From Planctomycetaceae bacterium (GTDB taxonomy: Bacteria; Planctomycetota; Planctomycetia; Pirellulales; Thermoguttaceae): DNA of 43,788 nucleotides. How positions within the stretch are numbered: position 1 is the stretch's first letter; every line of letters begins with the position of its first letter. Location: positions 1 to 43,788 of the forward strand of contig JAJFVC010000043.1 in assembly GCA_021372005.1 (NCBI GenBank), given 5' to 3'. The notes under the pieces were generated by a model. The model was not told the DNA's origin and ran no database searches. It worked only from the letters and a program-made list of their open reading frames with translations. Positions 23,475-33,354 of this stretch are shown here, one piece after another. Position numbers and translations under genes: made by a program.

Positions 23475-24107
23475 TCAGACCAGGCCTTTTCGGACGGCCC
23501 AGACTGCGGCTTGCGTGCGATCGGTGACGGCGATCTTCCGCAAGATGTTTTGGACGTGCTCTTTGACCGTTTCGACGCTGATCTCCAGCGACTTGCCGAT
23601 CTCTTTGTTGCTCAGGCCCAGGGCGACGTGGCGCAGCACCTGGGTTTCACGTTGGGTCAAGGGGACGTCGTCGTCATCGACCGCTTGGCGGACCTTCATC
23701 GTGCCGGCGACTTTTTTCAGTTCGCCGCTGCGGCTGGGCGCTTCGCCGGCCGCGACCGAGGTGATCGTGGCGATCAGGTCTTCGCGCGACGAACCCTTCA
23801 GGACGTAATCGCTGGCGCCTAATGCGACGGCCCGGGCGATGTACGTCGGGTTGTCGTAGGTCGAGAGCATGATCACGCGGCAGTTGGGGGCCTTGACCCG
23901 CAATTTCTCCAGCGTGGCCAATCCGTCGCCGTCGGGCATGCGGATGTCCAGCAGGATGACGTCGGGGCTGTCCTTCATGGCAAGCCGCAATGCGTCCTTG
24001 CCGTTGGCCGCTTCGCCGATAATCTGAATGTCGGTGCCGGCCAAGAGGCTGGCTAAACCGGTGCGAATGACTTCATGATCATCGCAGATCAACAATCGAA
24101 TGCTCAT
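23475..24107 (-). CDS. NarL/FixJ-type response regulator (receiver + LuxR HTH)
   Basis: A 210-aa transcription regulator. Receiver domain (1-120) with acidic pocket DD9-10, phosphorylation site Asp54 (VILLDIRMPDGDG) and a conserved Lys at LKGSS. The C-terminal LuxR HTH (about 145-205) has LTQRETQVLRHVALGLSNKEIGKSLEISVETVKEHVQNILRK. GGGAG lies before the ATG. No histidine kinase gene is adjacent, so it is an orphan here. It is divergent from the NtrC-like regulator across a 415-bp region, and its transcription ends against the heptamer hairpin behind the recombinase. Confidence 0.93.
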   Translation of the reverse strand: MSIRLLICDDHEVIRTGLASLLAGTDIQIIGEAANGKDALRLAMKDSPDVILLDIRMPDGDGLATLEKLRVKAPNCRVIMLSTYDNPTYIARAVALGASDYVLKGSSREDLIATITSVAAGEAPSRSGELKKVAGTMKVRQAVDDDDVPLTQRETQVLRHVALGLSNKEIGKSLEISVETVKEHVQNILRKIAVTDRTQAAVWAVRKGLV

Positions 24108-24522
24108 TGCGATCTCCCAAAAATGACGGAATAGGGGCGCCTATCCGACGACACGTGCAACTCCCACCAAAACGCTGTGTGGGGGTAAGGCTTTTCTAGT
24201 TATTCACGCAACCCCAGTCAGTTTTACGGACCTTCTGCAAAATCCACAACGGGTGCGTCTTAACTATACCATAATCTTAATCCACTATCGGGCAGGGCGA
24301 AATCCCCCGAAAATGTCAGACGCCCCCCCCTACTCAGCGAGATCGCGGCCATTTTGTTGGCCAACACGTGGGGGAAATGAAAAAGTTGACTTCCCGCACC
24401 CTGTGACGTAGATATTTGTCAACAGCAGTCGCGGATTGCCCAAAGCCCGTCGCCGACATAATCGGCATCCTCGGAACGCACGATGGGGCCGGAACAGAGA
24501 ACTGAGGCTTAGGACCAGTGTC
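24108..24522. other. Divergent regulatory region between two response regulators
   Basis: 415 bp without a gene. It holds a good promoter for the NtrC-like gene (24386-24414), an AT-rich stretch (about 24257-24285), a run of eight C near 24323-24330, and a small hairpin ATAGG/CCTAT (24131-24144) close to the LuxR-type gene's ribosome-binding site. I found no clear -12/-24 sigma54 promoter. Confidence 0.45.
24386..24414 (+). promoter_or_regulatory. Promoter of the NtrC-like regulator
   Basis: TTGACT (24386-24391), 17 bases, TAGATA (24409-24414): a near-consensus sigma70 arrangement. The leader would be about 100 bases. Confidence 0.55.
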
Positions 24523-25907
<1,385 letters not shown>

Positions 25908-25908
<1 letters not shown>

Positions 25909-26696
25909 TGGTTATGCCTACGGTCGCCGCGGTTGCTGAATTTCTGGAACAGGTGGCCCCGTTTCGTCTGGCCGAGGATTGGGACAACGTTGGACTGCTG
26001 GTTGGACGTCGCGGCGGGCCGGTTCGCCGGCTGATGACTTGCCTGACGGTCACGCCGCCCAGCGCGGCCGAGGCGATCGAGCGTCATGCCGATCTGATCG
26101 TTTCGCACCATCCGATGCCGTTTCGGGCCGCCAGACGTTGGACCGACGACACGACGGTCGGCCGCATGCTGTTGGATCTGGCCGCGGCCGGCGTGGCGGT
26201 TTACAGCCCCCACACGGCGTTCGATTCGGCGGCCGAGGGCGTCAACGCTCGGTTGGCCGCGGGACTTGGACTGTGCGAGATCCGGCCGCTGACGCCGCAT
26301 CCCGAGGGCGAAGGAACCGGCCGCGTCGGCGAGCTGTCCGAACCGATTTCGCTCGAGGCGTTGGCCGAGCGGTTGAAGCGATTTTTGGCGATCGAACGGT
26401 TGCAGTGGGTCGGCGATCCGAGCCAAACGGTGCATTGCGCGGCCGTCGGATGCGGGGCGGCCGACGAGTTGCTCGACGCGGCCGTGGCGGCGCATTGCGA
26501 CGCGATGGTGTTGGGCGAGGCCCGGTTCCACACGTGTCTTGAGGCCGAAGCCGCCGGAGTCGGACTGCTGCTGCCCGGTCATTTCGCCAGCGAGCGCTTC
26601 GCCGTCGAGTGTTTGGCTGACACGCTGGCTCGGCGATTTTCTGAGATCGAGACGTGGGCGAGTCGATCGGAACGCGATCCCTTGAAGTGGAAATAA
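25908..26696 (+). CDS. Nif3-like dinuclear metal centre protein (YbgI/NIF3 family)
   Basis: A 262-aa member of the widespread Nif3 family. Typical marks: FRLAEDWDNVGLLVG near the start, DLIVSHHPMPFR with the first metal-binding histidines, AVYSPHTAFDSAAEGVNARLA with another, and GEARFHTCLEAEAAGVGLLLPGHFASER at the end. The proteins form hexameric rings with a two-metal site; their role is still uncertain, although a GTP cyclohydrolase-like name is often used. The ATG at 25908 overlaps the TGA of the preceding gene; ATG 25914 and GTG 25905 are alternatives. The middle domain of long forms is short here. Confidence 0.9.
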
Positions 26697-26700
26697 GAGA

Positions 26701-26786
26701 GGGGACTAGGGATCAGGGGCTAGGGACTAGATTGGAGGCAATCGTCGGACGCTTTTGGGTGCCCTAATCCCCAATCTCTCATCCCT
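26701..26786 (+). repeat. Heptamer arrays upstream of the GT2 fusion gene
   Basis: Left array 26701-26730: GGGGACT, AGGGATC, AGGGGCT, AGGGACT, AG. It contains four G-tracts (26701-04, 26709-11, 26716-19, 26723-25) with loops of 4, 4 and 3 bases, a textbook G-quadruplex pattern on the coding strand. Right array 26762-26786: CCCTAAT, CCCCAAT, CTCTCAT, CCCT, ending 10 bases before the ATG. The two arms are complementary in type but diverged in detail. Confidence 0.8.
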
Positions 26787-26796
26787 GTTTTCTGCC

Positions 26797-29052
26797 ATGT
26801 TGCGAACGTTGACTGCCGTGCCGGTGTACAACGAAGCGGCCCATGTGATGGGCGCGGTGGCCGGGGCGCTTTGCTATTGTCATGACGTGTTGGTCGTGGA
26901 CGATGGTTCGACCGACGGCACCGCCTCGCTGCTGCACCCGCGCGACGACGTGCATCTGATCGTGCATCCAAAAAACCTCGGCTACGGGGCGGCGCTCCGC
27001 ACGGCGTTCGACTTTGCCCTGCGCGGCGGCTACGATGTGCTGGTGACGATCGACTGCGACGGCCAGCATCAGCCGCAGTTGATCCCAAGTTTTGTCGAAC
27101 GGTTGCAGGCGGACGAGGCGGACATCGTGTCGGGCAGCCGCTATCGGCGGCGGTTTCCGGGCGACAGCGAGCCGCCGGCCGATCGACGCCGCATCAATCA
27201 ACTCGTGACGGAGCAATTGCGTCGGCGGCTGGGATTGTCGCTGACCGATGCGTTTTGCGGTTTCAAGGCGTATCGCGTGTCGTCGTTGGCGCGGCTTCGC
27301 ACGACGGAGCCGGGCTATGCGATGCCGTTGGAGCTTTGGGCCCGGGCCGCGCAGTTGGGCATGCGCATCGTCGAGCTGCCGGTTCCGATGATCTACCTTG
27401 ATCCGAGCCGTTCGTTCGGCGGCGCGCTGGACGAGGCGGACATGCGGCTGGCGATGTACGGTTCGGTGTTGGACGCCGCGGTGCGGGAGTCGTGGCCCAC
27501 GGGGAACCGGTGGTCGGCGCCGACGGAGGATCGCGGTGTGTTGATCGATCCGCCGTTGGAGCAAGTGGCTGAGCTGGTCGCGGAAAACCGCCGCAATTTG
27601 CGGGAAAGCCGCTGCGAACTGAGCGGTCGAACGTTGACGTCGATCGCCGAGCAAGCCCGAGCTGAGCTGTTGGCCGCCGCCGTCCAATGGACCGGGGCAT
27701 ATCGGGCGGTTGACCTGTCGTCGATGGACCCGGACGCGCCGGTGTTTTTGAGCGGGCATCAGCCGACGATGTTTCATCCGGGCGTGTGGTTCAAAAATTA
27801 CACGCTCGATCGGCTGGCGAAACGGCACGGTGCGACGGCGGTCCAGTTGGTGATCGACGGCGACGTGCCGACGGATTGGACGTTGCCGGTGATCGGCGGG
27901 ACGCCGGACGATCCGCAGATTACACAGGTGGCGTTCGATCGGACCGAGCCGAGGGTGTCGTTCGAGCGGCGGAGGATCGAGGATCGCTCATTGTTTGCGA
28001 CGTTTGGCGATCGGGTGATTCGGCAGATGGACGGGCTGGTGTCCGATCCGTTGATGGCTCGCTACTGGCCGCTGGCGCTGGCTCGGGCCGAACGGACCGA
28101 CAACTTGGGCGCGTGTTTGGCCCAGGCGCGGCATCAGTTGGAGGCGTCGCTTTGGGACTCGCACAGCTTGGAGTCGCCGCAGAGTGCGATGTGTTCGGGC
28201 CGCGCCTTTGGGTGGTTTTTGGTTGATTTGTTGAAAAGGCTGCCGGAGTTTCGTGCGATTTACCATCAGGCGTTGCGCGAATATCGACAGGTGTATCGGG
28301 TGCGGAGTCGTTCGCATCCGGCCGCGGAGTTGGCCGCCGACGGCGATTGGATCGAAGCGCCGCTGTGGCTGACGACCGACGACGATCCACGGCGACGTCG
28401 GCTGTTCGTGCGACGCCGCGGCGCGGAGTTGGTTTTGGCCGATCGGCAATCGTTCGAAGCGTGCGTGCCGACCGACGATCGGGCGGTCGAGCGGCTTTTT
28501 GAGTTGCAGCGGGCCGGCGCGCGGATTCGCACGCGGGCCTTGTTGACGACGTTTTGGGCGCGGCTTGCCCTGGGCGATTTGTTCATCCACGGCGTCGGCG
28601 GGGCGAAGTACGATCGGATGACCGATCGGCTTTTTGAGCGATTTCTCGGGATCCAGCCGCCACGATACCTGACCGTCTCGGGCACGTGGCGGCTGCCGAT
28701 CGCGTGCGAGCCGGTCGATCCGAACGCCGTGCGGACGATCCGGCGGCAGTTGCGTGAATTGACGTTTCACCCGGAGCATTTTTTGGAGGCGGTGGGCGAG
28801 TCGGTTTGTTCCGCCGCGCTCGCGGCCAAGCGGCGGTGGATCGAAACGCCGCCGACGCCGGAAAACGCCAAGCAGCGATGTTTGGCCATTCGACACCAAA
28901 ACGCCAAGATGCAGCCGTACGTCGCACGGGTGCGCGAGGAGCTCGAACGCCGGCGGACTGACGCCGAGCGACATCAGCGGGCCGACCGGATTCTTCGCAG
29001 CCGGGACTATGCGTTTTGCCTGTTCCCAGAATCCAGCCTGAAGTTTTTTTGA
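26797..29052 (+). CDS. GT2 glycosyltransferase fused to a BshC-like domain
   Basis: A 751-aa two-part protein. Residues 1-235 are a family-2 glycosyltransferase of the dolichol/polyprenyl-phosphate mannose synthase type: VPVYNEAAHV, DDGSTDGT (35-42), NLGYGAALRTAF, DCDGQHQP (87-94). Residues 245-751 lack that fold and resemble BshC, the cysteine-adding enzyme of bacillithiol synthesis: FLSGHQPTMFHPGVWFKNY (318-335, compare the TGQQxGLxxGPLYxxYK region of BshC) and LFIHGVGGAKYDRMTDRLFERFLGI (595-619, compare the GGPGExxY region). The C-terminal match is inferred by eye. There are no membrane helices. Start at ATG 26797, just after a heptamer array and without a Shine-Dalgarno sequence. It converges on tkt. 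Confidence 0.8.
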   Translation: MLRTLTAVPVYNEAAHVMGAVAGALCYCHDVLVVDDGSTDGTASLLHPRDDVHLIVHPKNLGYGAALRTAFDFALRGGYDVLVTIDCDGQHQPQLIPSFVERLQADEADIVSGSRYRRRFPGDSEPPADRRRINQLVTEQLRRRLGLSLTDAFCGFKAYRVSSLARLRTTEPGYAMPLELWARAAQLGMRIVELPVPMIYLDPSRSFGGALDEADMRLAMYGSVLDAAVRESWPTGNRWSAPTEDRGVLIDPPLEQVAELVAENRRNLRESRCELSGRTLTSIAEQARAELLAAAVQWTGAYRAVDLSSMDPDAPVFLSGHQPTMFHPGVWFKNYTLDRLAKRHGATAVQLVIDGDVPTDWTLPVIGGTPDDPQITQVAFDRTEPRVSFERRRIEDRSLFATFGDRVIRQMDGLVSDPLMARYWPLALARAERTDNLGACLAQARHQLEASLWDSHSLESPQSAMCSGRAFGWFLVDLLKRLPEFRAIYHQALREYRQVYRVRSRSHPAAELAADGDWIEAPLWLTTDDDPRRRRLFVRRRGAELVLADRQSFEACVPTDDRAVERLFELQRAGARIRTRALLTTFWARLALGDLFIHGVGGAKYDRMTDRLFERFLGIQPPRYLTVSGTWRLPIACEPVDPNAVRTIRRQLRELTFHPEHFLEAVGESVCSAALAAKRRWIETPPTPENAKQRCLAIRHQNAKMQPYVARVREELERRRTDAERHQRADRILRSRDYAFCLFPESSLKFF

Positions 29053-29065
29053 CGCTGCGAACGGG

Positions 29066-31120
29066 CTACTTCTTGCACAGCCCCTTGGCCACGTCGGCCA
29101 CGTGATCGGCCGTAAAACCAAAATGCTTCATCAGCGTGCCGGCCGGCGCGGACAGCCCGAACCGGTCGAGGCCGATCATGACGCCTTCGGCGCCGAGATA
29201 GCGTTGCCAGCCTTGGGACACGCCCAGCTCGACGGCCACGCGGCGCGTGAGGGACGGAGGCAGCACGCTGTCGCGGTATTCGGTCGGTTGGGCGTCGAAC
29301 CGCTCCCAGCACGGCATGCTGACCACGCGAGCGGCGATGCCCTCGGCGGCCAGCTTTTCCTGAGCGGCGATGCACAACGACACCTCGCTGCCGGTGGCGA
29401 TCAGCAGGACGTCTGGGCGTCCGTTGGGCGCATCGAGCAACACATAGGCCCCGCGGTGCAGGCCGGCGGCCGACGCGCATTGCGTGCGGTCGAACGTCGG
29501 CAGGTTTTGCCGCGTCAGCACCAACGCGGCCGGCTGGTGTTTCAACGGCAGGATCGCCCGATACGCTTCGGCGACTTCGTTGGCGTCGGCCGGTCGAAAC
29601 ACCAGCAGGTTGGGAATCGCGCGGAGCGAGGCCAACTGTTCGATCGGCTGATGGGTCGGGCCGTCCTCGCCGACGCCGATCGAGTCGTGCGTGAAGATGT
29701 AAAACACCGGCAGGCCCATCAGAGCGGCCATGCGGATCGTCGGACGCATGTAGTCGGTGAAAACGAAGAACGTCGCCCCGAAAGCTTTCAGTCCGCAGAC
29801 GCTCATGCCGTTGCACAGGGCGCCCATGGCATGTTCGCGGATGCCGAAGTGGAAGTTTCGGCCGGCGTACTGGTCGGCCTCGAAATCGCCGGCGCCGTCG
29901 AACCCGAGCCGCGAATTGTTCGAGGGGGCCAGGTCGGCCGATCCGCCCACGAGCCATGGGATGCGCTGGGCCGCGGCGTTGAGCACCTTGCCCGACGAGG
30001 AACGGCTCGCCATGCCTTTGGCGTCGGCCGGAAAGACCGGCAACTCGGCGTCCCAGCCTTCGGGCAACTCGTGACGCTCGATCGTGCGCAGCTCGGCGGC
30101 CAACTCGGGGAACTGGGCGTCGTATTTGGCTCGGAGCGACTCCCACTGCGTGCGGAGTTTTTGGCCCCGGGCGCCGATGCCTTGGCGGAAGTGTTCGAGG
30201 ACTTGGCCGGGCACGAGGAATTTTTCGTTTTCCGGCCAGCCGTAGGCCGCCTTGGTCAGACGGATTTCCTCGTCGCCCAACGGCGCGCCGTGCGCTTCGT
30301 GGCTGTCGGCCTTGTTCGGCGCGCCGAAGCCGATCACGCTGCGCACTTTGATCAGCGTCGGGCGGTCGGAGGTTTTTTGGAACTTTTGGATGGCCTCGCG
30401 CAGCGCGGGCAGATCGTTGACGTCGGCCAGTTGGACGACGTTCCAGCCGTAGGCGACAAACCGTGCGGCGACGTCTTCGCTGAAACTCAACGAGGTGCGG
30501 CCCTCGATCGTGATTCGATTGTCGTCGTAGATCCAGCACAAGTTCGAGAGTTTCAGGTGGCCGGCCAGCGAGGCGGCCTCGCCGCTGACGCCTTCCATCA
30601 TGTCGCCGTCGCCGCAAAGGGCGTAGACGTTGAAGTCGAACAGATCGAAACCCGGGCGATTGTACCGAGCGGCCAGCCACCGCGAGGCGATTGCCATGCC
30701 GACGCTGTTGGCGACGCCTTGGCCCAGCGGGCCTGTGGTGGTTTCGACGCCGCTGGTGTGGCCGTATTCGGGATGTCCGGCGCAGCGGCTGTTGAGCTGG
30801 CGGAACTGCCGCAGGGCGTCCAGCGACACGGCCGGCTCGTCGGTCGGACGACCGTCGGCGTCGAGCTGTTTCACTTCGGCCAGATGCAACACGGAATAGA
30901 GCAGTGCCGACGCATGGCCGCAGGACAGGACGAAGCGATCGCGGTTGGGCCAATTGGGCTGGGCCGGGTCGTAACGCAGCGTCTCGTTCCAGAGCACGTA
31001 AGCGGCCGGGGCCAGGGCCATGGGCGTGCCGGGATGTCCGCTGTTGGCCGCCTGCACGGCGTCCATCGAAAGGGTGCGGATGGTGTTGATCGCCAACAGT
31101 TCGATCGATTGTTCGGCCAT
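29066..31120 (-). CDS. tkt: Transketolase
   Basis: A 684-aa thiamine-diphosphate enzyme of the pentose phosphate pathway, transferring two-carbon units between sugar phosphates. N-terminal NTIRTLSMDAVQAANSGHPGTPM, the ThDP motif CGDGDMMEGVSGEAASLAGHLKLSN with YDDN, then the pyrimidine-binding domain (GIREHAMGALCNGMS, FVFTDYMRPTIRMAALMGLPVFYIFTHDSIGVGEDGPTHQPIEQL) and the C-terminal domain. The length is standard. I chose ATG 31120 (MAEQSIELL), where homology starts; no Shine-Dalgarno sequence is evident. A consensus-like promoter lies at 31178-31206. A long open frame on the same strand at 29007-31169 is a shadow. Confidence 0.96.
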   Translation of the reverse strand: MAEQSIELLAINTIRTLSMDAVQAANSGHPGTPMALAPAAYVLWNETLRYDPAQPNWPNRDRFVLSCGHASALLYSVLHLAEVKQLDADGRPTDEPAVSLDALRQFRQLNSRCAGHPEYGHTSGVETTTGPLGQGVANSVGMAIASRWLAARYNRPGFDLFDFNVYALCGDGDMMEGVSGEAASLAGHLKLSNLCWIYDDNRITIEGRTSLSFSEDVAARFVAYGWNVVQLADVNDLPALREAIQKFQKTSDRPTLIKVRSVIGFGAPNKADSHEAHGAPLGDEEIRLTKAAYGWPENEKFLVPGQVLEHFRQGIGARGQKLRTQWESLRAKYDAQFPELAAELRTIERHELPEGWDAELPVFPADAKGMASRSSSGKVLNAAAQRIPWLVGGSADLAPSNNSRLGFDGAGDFEADQYAGRNFHFGIREHAMGALCNGMSVCGLKAFGATFFVFTDYMRPTIRMAALMGLPVFYIFTHDSIGVGEDGPTHQPIEQLASLRAIPNLLVFRPADANEVAEAYRAILPLKHQPAALVLTRQNLPTFDRTQCASAAGLHRGAYVLLDAPNGRPDVLLIATGSEVSLCIAAQEKLAAEGIAARVVSMPCWERFDAQPTEYRDSVLPPSLTRRVAVELGVSQGWQRYLGAEGVMIGLDRFGLSAPAGTLMKHFGFTADHVADVAKGLCKK

Positions 31121-31177
31121 GGGTTTTTTCTTGGAGAGGAAGATGGAAAACGTGGAAAACAAGCGTCAAAGCCCTCC

Positions 31178-31206
31178 AGTGTATTGGCCGAGCGGCGATT
31201 CGTCAA
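31178..31206 (-). promoter_or_regulatory. Promoter of tkt
   Basis: Minus strand: TTGACG (31201-31206), 17 bases, TACACT (31178-31183). The leader would be about 50 bases. The hexamers and spacing match the recurring pattern of this window. Confidence 0.55.
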
Positions 31207-31326
31207 CGCAACGGCGACGCTGGCGCGGCTGCGGACGCCGACGGAAACAAGACCGCGCCGTGAGAGTGCCCGGGGGGGGTAATTAAACCGATCGCTCGGG
31301 CTAGCTTTGAGAAATCGGCGCGAGAA

Positions 31327-31902
31327 TCAGTCGGGTCGGTCCAGAAAGACGTTTTCGGTCAAGTGGCGATGCGCGGCAATGCCCAATTCGCTCAGCCGGC
31401 GACGCTTGCCTACCGCGTGCCAAGGATTGATGTGGGCTAGCTCGGGCATGATCTCGACCAACTGCTCCCACATGGTTTCGGCCATACGCCGGATCGAGTC
31501 TTGTTTGGCCTGGTCGCGGACGGCCAGCACGGTCTTCATCAGACGGACCAACTGGGCGCGGCGCAGGATCGGAGAGGTCGAGGCGTCGTCCCCTTCGACG
31601 AGCAACTCGGCCAATGGAACGTCCATGGCCTTCTGCCAGGCGTAGATGATGCTCAGCGGCAGATCGGCCGTTTCGGATTCTTGTCGACGGATCTCGTCGA
31701 CTTCGACGTTCAGACGCCGGGCGACCGCGCGGCGTGAAAGACCTTGCATCCGACGCACCGCGGCCAACCGCTGCATGGGTTGATGCGCTGCTGCGGCGAC
31801 GGGCTCGACGACGGGGTTCGACGGCAAGGACGTGTCGGCTGAAGAAGTGTCGTGGCTCTCAACGGCGTGATCGTTGGTCGCGTTCCATTGCCCGATGCTC
31901 AT
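31327..31902 (-). CDS. Helix-turn-helix (XRE-like) regulator
   Basis: A 191-aa protein. After an unstructured, T/S/P-rich N-terminus (1-45), an XRE-type HTH spans about 48-105: QRLAAVRRMQGLSRRAVARRLNVEVDEIRRQE, then SIIYAWQKAMDVPLAELLVEGDD. The rest is helical and charged, with an MWEQLVEIMPELAHINPW segment. It is probably a DNA-binding regulator, target unknown. GGGGAGG lies before the ATG at 31902, which decides the start although the frame stays open to 32184. A near-palindromic hairpin (31916-31942) touches this ribosome-binding site, suggesting that translation or transcription is controlled, possibly by the protein itself. Confidence 0.78.
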   Translation of the reverse strand: MSIGQWNATNDHAVESHDTSSADTSLPSNPVVEPVAAAAHQPMQRLAAVRRMQGLSRRAVARRLNVEVDEIRRQESETADLPLSIIYAWQKAMDVPLAELLVEGDDASTSPILRRAQLVRLMKTVLAVRDQAKQDSIRRMAETMWEQLVEIMPELAHINPWHAVGKRRRLSELGIAAHRHLTENVFLDRPD

Positions 31903-31915
31903 GGCGAACGCCTCC

Positions 31916-31942
31916 CCGTTTTGTTCCGAAAAACAAAAACGG
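31916..31942 (-). promoter_or_regulatory. Hairpin next to the HTH gene's ribosome-binding site
   Basis: CCGTTTTGTT (31916-31925) pairs with AACAAAAACGG downstream (to 31942) apart from one extra A, around loop CCGAA. On the mRNA of the HTH gene it ends immediately before GGGGAGG and the ATG. It could be an operator or a translational switch. Confidence 0.45.
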
Positions 31943-32189
31943 CCTGAAGGAGAGGAAACCGGAAGAGGTCGACTAGGTCTCAGGACTCGGACAATGTCTC
32001 GCGCGTGGAAAACGAGTCTTGAGAAAAGCTCTAAGCGTTTTTGGACAACCAGGGCAATTCGCTCCATCCGTCGAGCGTCGCTCGCCGATTCGCCGGCCGG
32101 CCCTTGCGACGATCTCTTGCGAAAAGCCGGCAACTGCGGCCGCGTCATCCTGAAGAGACAACAAAAAACGCCGACCGCCGTCAACCGTT

Positions 32190-32218
32190 ATATTAACCTG
32201 GCGACTCACGAATGGCAA
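32190..32218 (-). promoter_or_regulatory. Candidate promoter of the HTH gene
   Basis: Minus strand: TTGCCA (32213-32218), 17 bases, TAATAT (32190-32195), with TATAAC overlapping just after. It lies upstream of the long leader of the HTH gene and overlaps the gap after the short GT2-like gene. Confidence 0.45.
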
Positions 32219-32255
32219 GCAATTCCGAGAAGTTCGGATATTACGGCGATTCGGG

Positions 32256-32657
32256 CTATTCGTCGAACATGAAACTGCGCAACCGGCTGAGATAGTTCGG
32301 GCGACCGGGTCGACTGGGCCTCGATCGGGAGAGGTCCGTGGGCCGTTGCAGGATGCGGAAACCGCTGCCGCCGGCGTCGCGCATGACCACCACCTCGCCG
32401 CGGGAACGAGTCAGCCCGGTTCGGATCGCCGCCTCGCGGCCCAGAGCAACGCCGTGGCGAAGGAACCTGACTTGGGGGTATTGGCTAGTCAATTCTTGGG
32501 CTATTTCGCTGGTCGCGTCGGTCGAGCCGTCGTCGACAATCACCAGCTCGAACCGCTCGATCGAGTCGGCCAATAGGTCGAGCGTTTCATGGACCGAGGC
32601 GGCCAACGTCGCTTGGGCGTTCTTGACCGGCAGCAAAACAGACAGCGAGCGTTGCAC
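32256..32657 (-). CDS. Short GT2-like glycosyltransferase fragment (133 aa)
   Basis: The GTG at 32657 is preceded by AAGGAG at ideal spacing, which fixes the start even though the frame is open to 32900. The product begins as a GT2 fold: SLSVLLPVKNAQATLAASVHET, then LVIVDDGSTDATSEIAQEL and FLRHGVALGREAAIRTGL. It lacks the usual second acidic (DxD) motif and everything after it: EVVVMRDAGGSGFRIL is followed by an R/P/S-rich tail ending SFMFDE. It is therefore either a shortened nucleotide-sugar-binding protein or a decayed glycosyltransferase. The good ribosome-binding site argues for expression. It is divergent from hisI. Confidence 0.7.
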   Translation of the reverse strand: MQRSLSVLLPVKNAQATLAASVHETLDLLADSIERFELVIVDDGSTDATSEIAQELTSQYPQVRFLRHGVALGREAAIRTGLTRSRGEVVVMRDAGGSGFRILQRPTDLSRSRPSRPGRPNYLSRLRSFMFDE

Positions 32658-32873
32658 AGGCGGCTCCTTCTCGAGGAAAAAATCCAGGTTGCCGCTAGTG
32701 AACTTCGGCCGTTGGTTCGGGCTCTCTACAAAGAAGCTGAAATTGGGCACCATGTGCGTTTCGTGCCCGTCGTGCCGTCGGCGCCGTTTGGATGGGAGCC
32801 GACGCCCCCTCTGGCCGCCCCGGGTCGGCCCGGTTATGCTGAAGTTTTTGGGAGTTTTGGTCTCGGGGTCGGT

Positions 32874-32903
32874 TTGAAACATTTGGGAGGCCCCCTCCAA
32901 AAT
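32874..32903 (+). promoter_or_regulatory. Candidate promoter of the hisI-hisG-ridA operon
   Basis: TTGAAA (32874-32879), 18 bases, CAAAAT (32898-32903), 29 bases before the hisI ATG. The spacer holds an imperfect palindrome (TTTGGGAGG / CCCTCCAAA) that could be an operator. Confidence 0.3.
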
Positions 32904-32931
32904 AGGGTTTTACCAAAGAGAGCTGTGTAAA

Positions 32932-33330
32932 ATGTCGGATTCTGACGCCACCGGTCCCGATTTCGCCCGCGGCCAAGACGGCCTGCTGCCGGCCATCGCC
33001 CAAGACGCCGCCACCGGCGAAGTGTTGATGATGGCCTATATGAACGCCGAGAGCTACGCGGAGACGCTGGCGACCGGTCGGGCGGTTTATTTCAGCCGGA
33101 GTAGGAAAAAATTGTGGCGTAAGGGCGAGGAGAGCGGCAACGTGCAGCAGGTCCGGGCCATCTATGTGGATTGCGACCGCGACACGATTCTGTTGTCGGT
33201 CGAACAGATTGGCGGGGCGGCATGTCACGAAGGTTATAAAAGTTGCTTCTTCCGTCAGGTCACGCCGGACGGGTTCAAGGTGGTCGGCCATCGGGTGTTT
33301 GATCCGGCGGTCGTCTACGGCAAAAAATAG
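32932..33330 (+). CDS. hisI: Phosphoribosyl-AMP cyclohydrolase
   Basis: A 132-aa enzyme opening the purine ring of phosphoribosyl-AMP in histidine synthesis. Motifs: [37 protein letters not shown], the metal-binding DCDRD and the zinc cysteines ACHEGYKSC. It is the stand-alone HisI form without a fused HisE domain. First gene of a tight cluster: hisG begins 24 bases after its stop. Other his genes are absent from the window, so the pathway is dispersed. Confidence 0.96.
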   Translation: MSDSDATGPDFARGQDGLLPAIAQDAATGEVLMMAYMNAESYAETLATGRAVYFSRSRKKLWRKGEESGNVQQVRAIYVDCDRDTILLSVEQIGGAACHEGYKSCFFRQVTPDGFKVVGHRVFDPAVVYGKK

Positions 33331-33354
33331 TCCTGTTTTGTGCAAAGTACGAAC

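Larger units (their letters stand above)
31903..32255. other. Long leader region of the HTH gene
   Basis: 353 bp without a separate gene. A promoter (32190-32218) at its far end would give a leader of about 280 bases, ending in the hairpin at 31916-31942. The frame upstream of the HTH start is open but has no ribosome-binding site. A short structured leader or small peptide cannot be excluded. Confidence 0.45.

Noticed and set aside
29007..31169. 720-aa frame on the same strand as transketolase
   Set aside because: It is a frame-shifted shadow of tkt, rich in Arg, and shows no family motif, while the tkt frame is complete.
29102..31282. 726-aa plus-strand frame opposite transketolase
   Set aside because: Antisense shadow caused by high GC at third positions; no recognisable protein features.
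32658..32900. Longer version of the GT2-like protein starting near 32900
   Set aside because: The ideal AAGGAG before the GTG at 32657 and the poor protein character of the upstream codons favour the short form.
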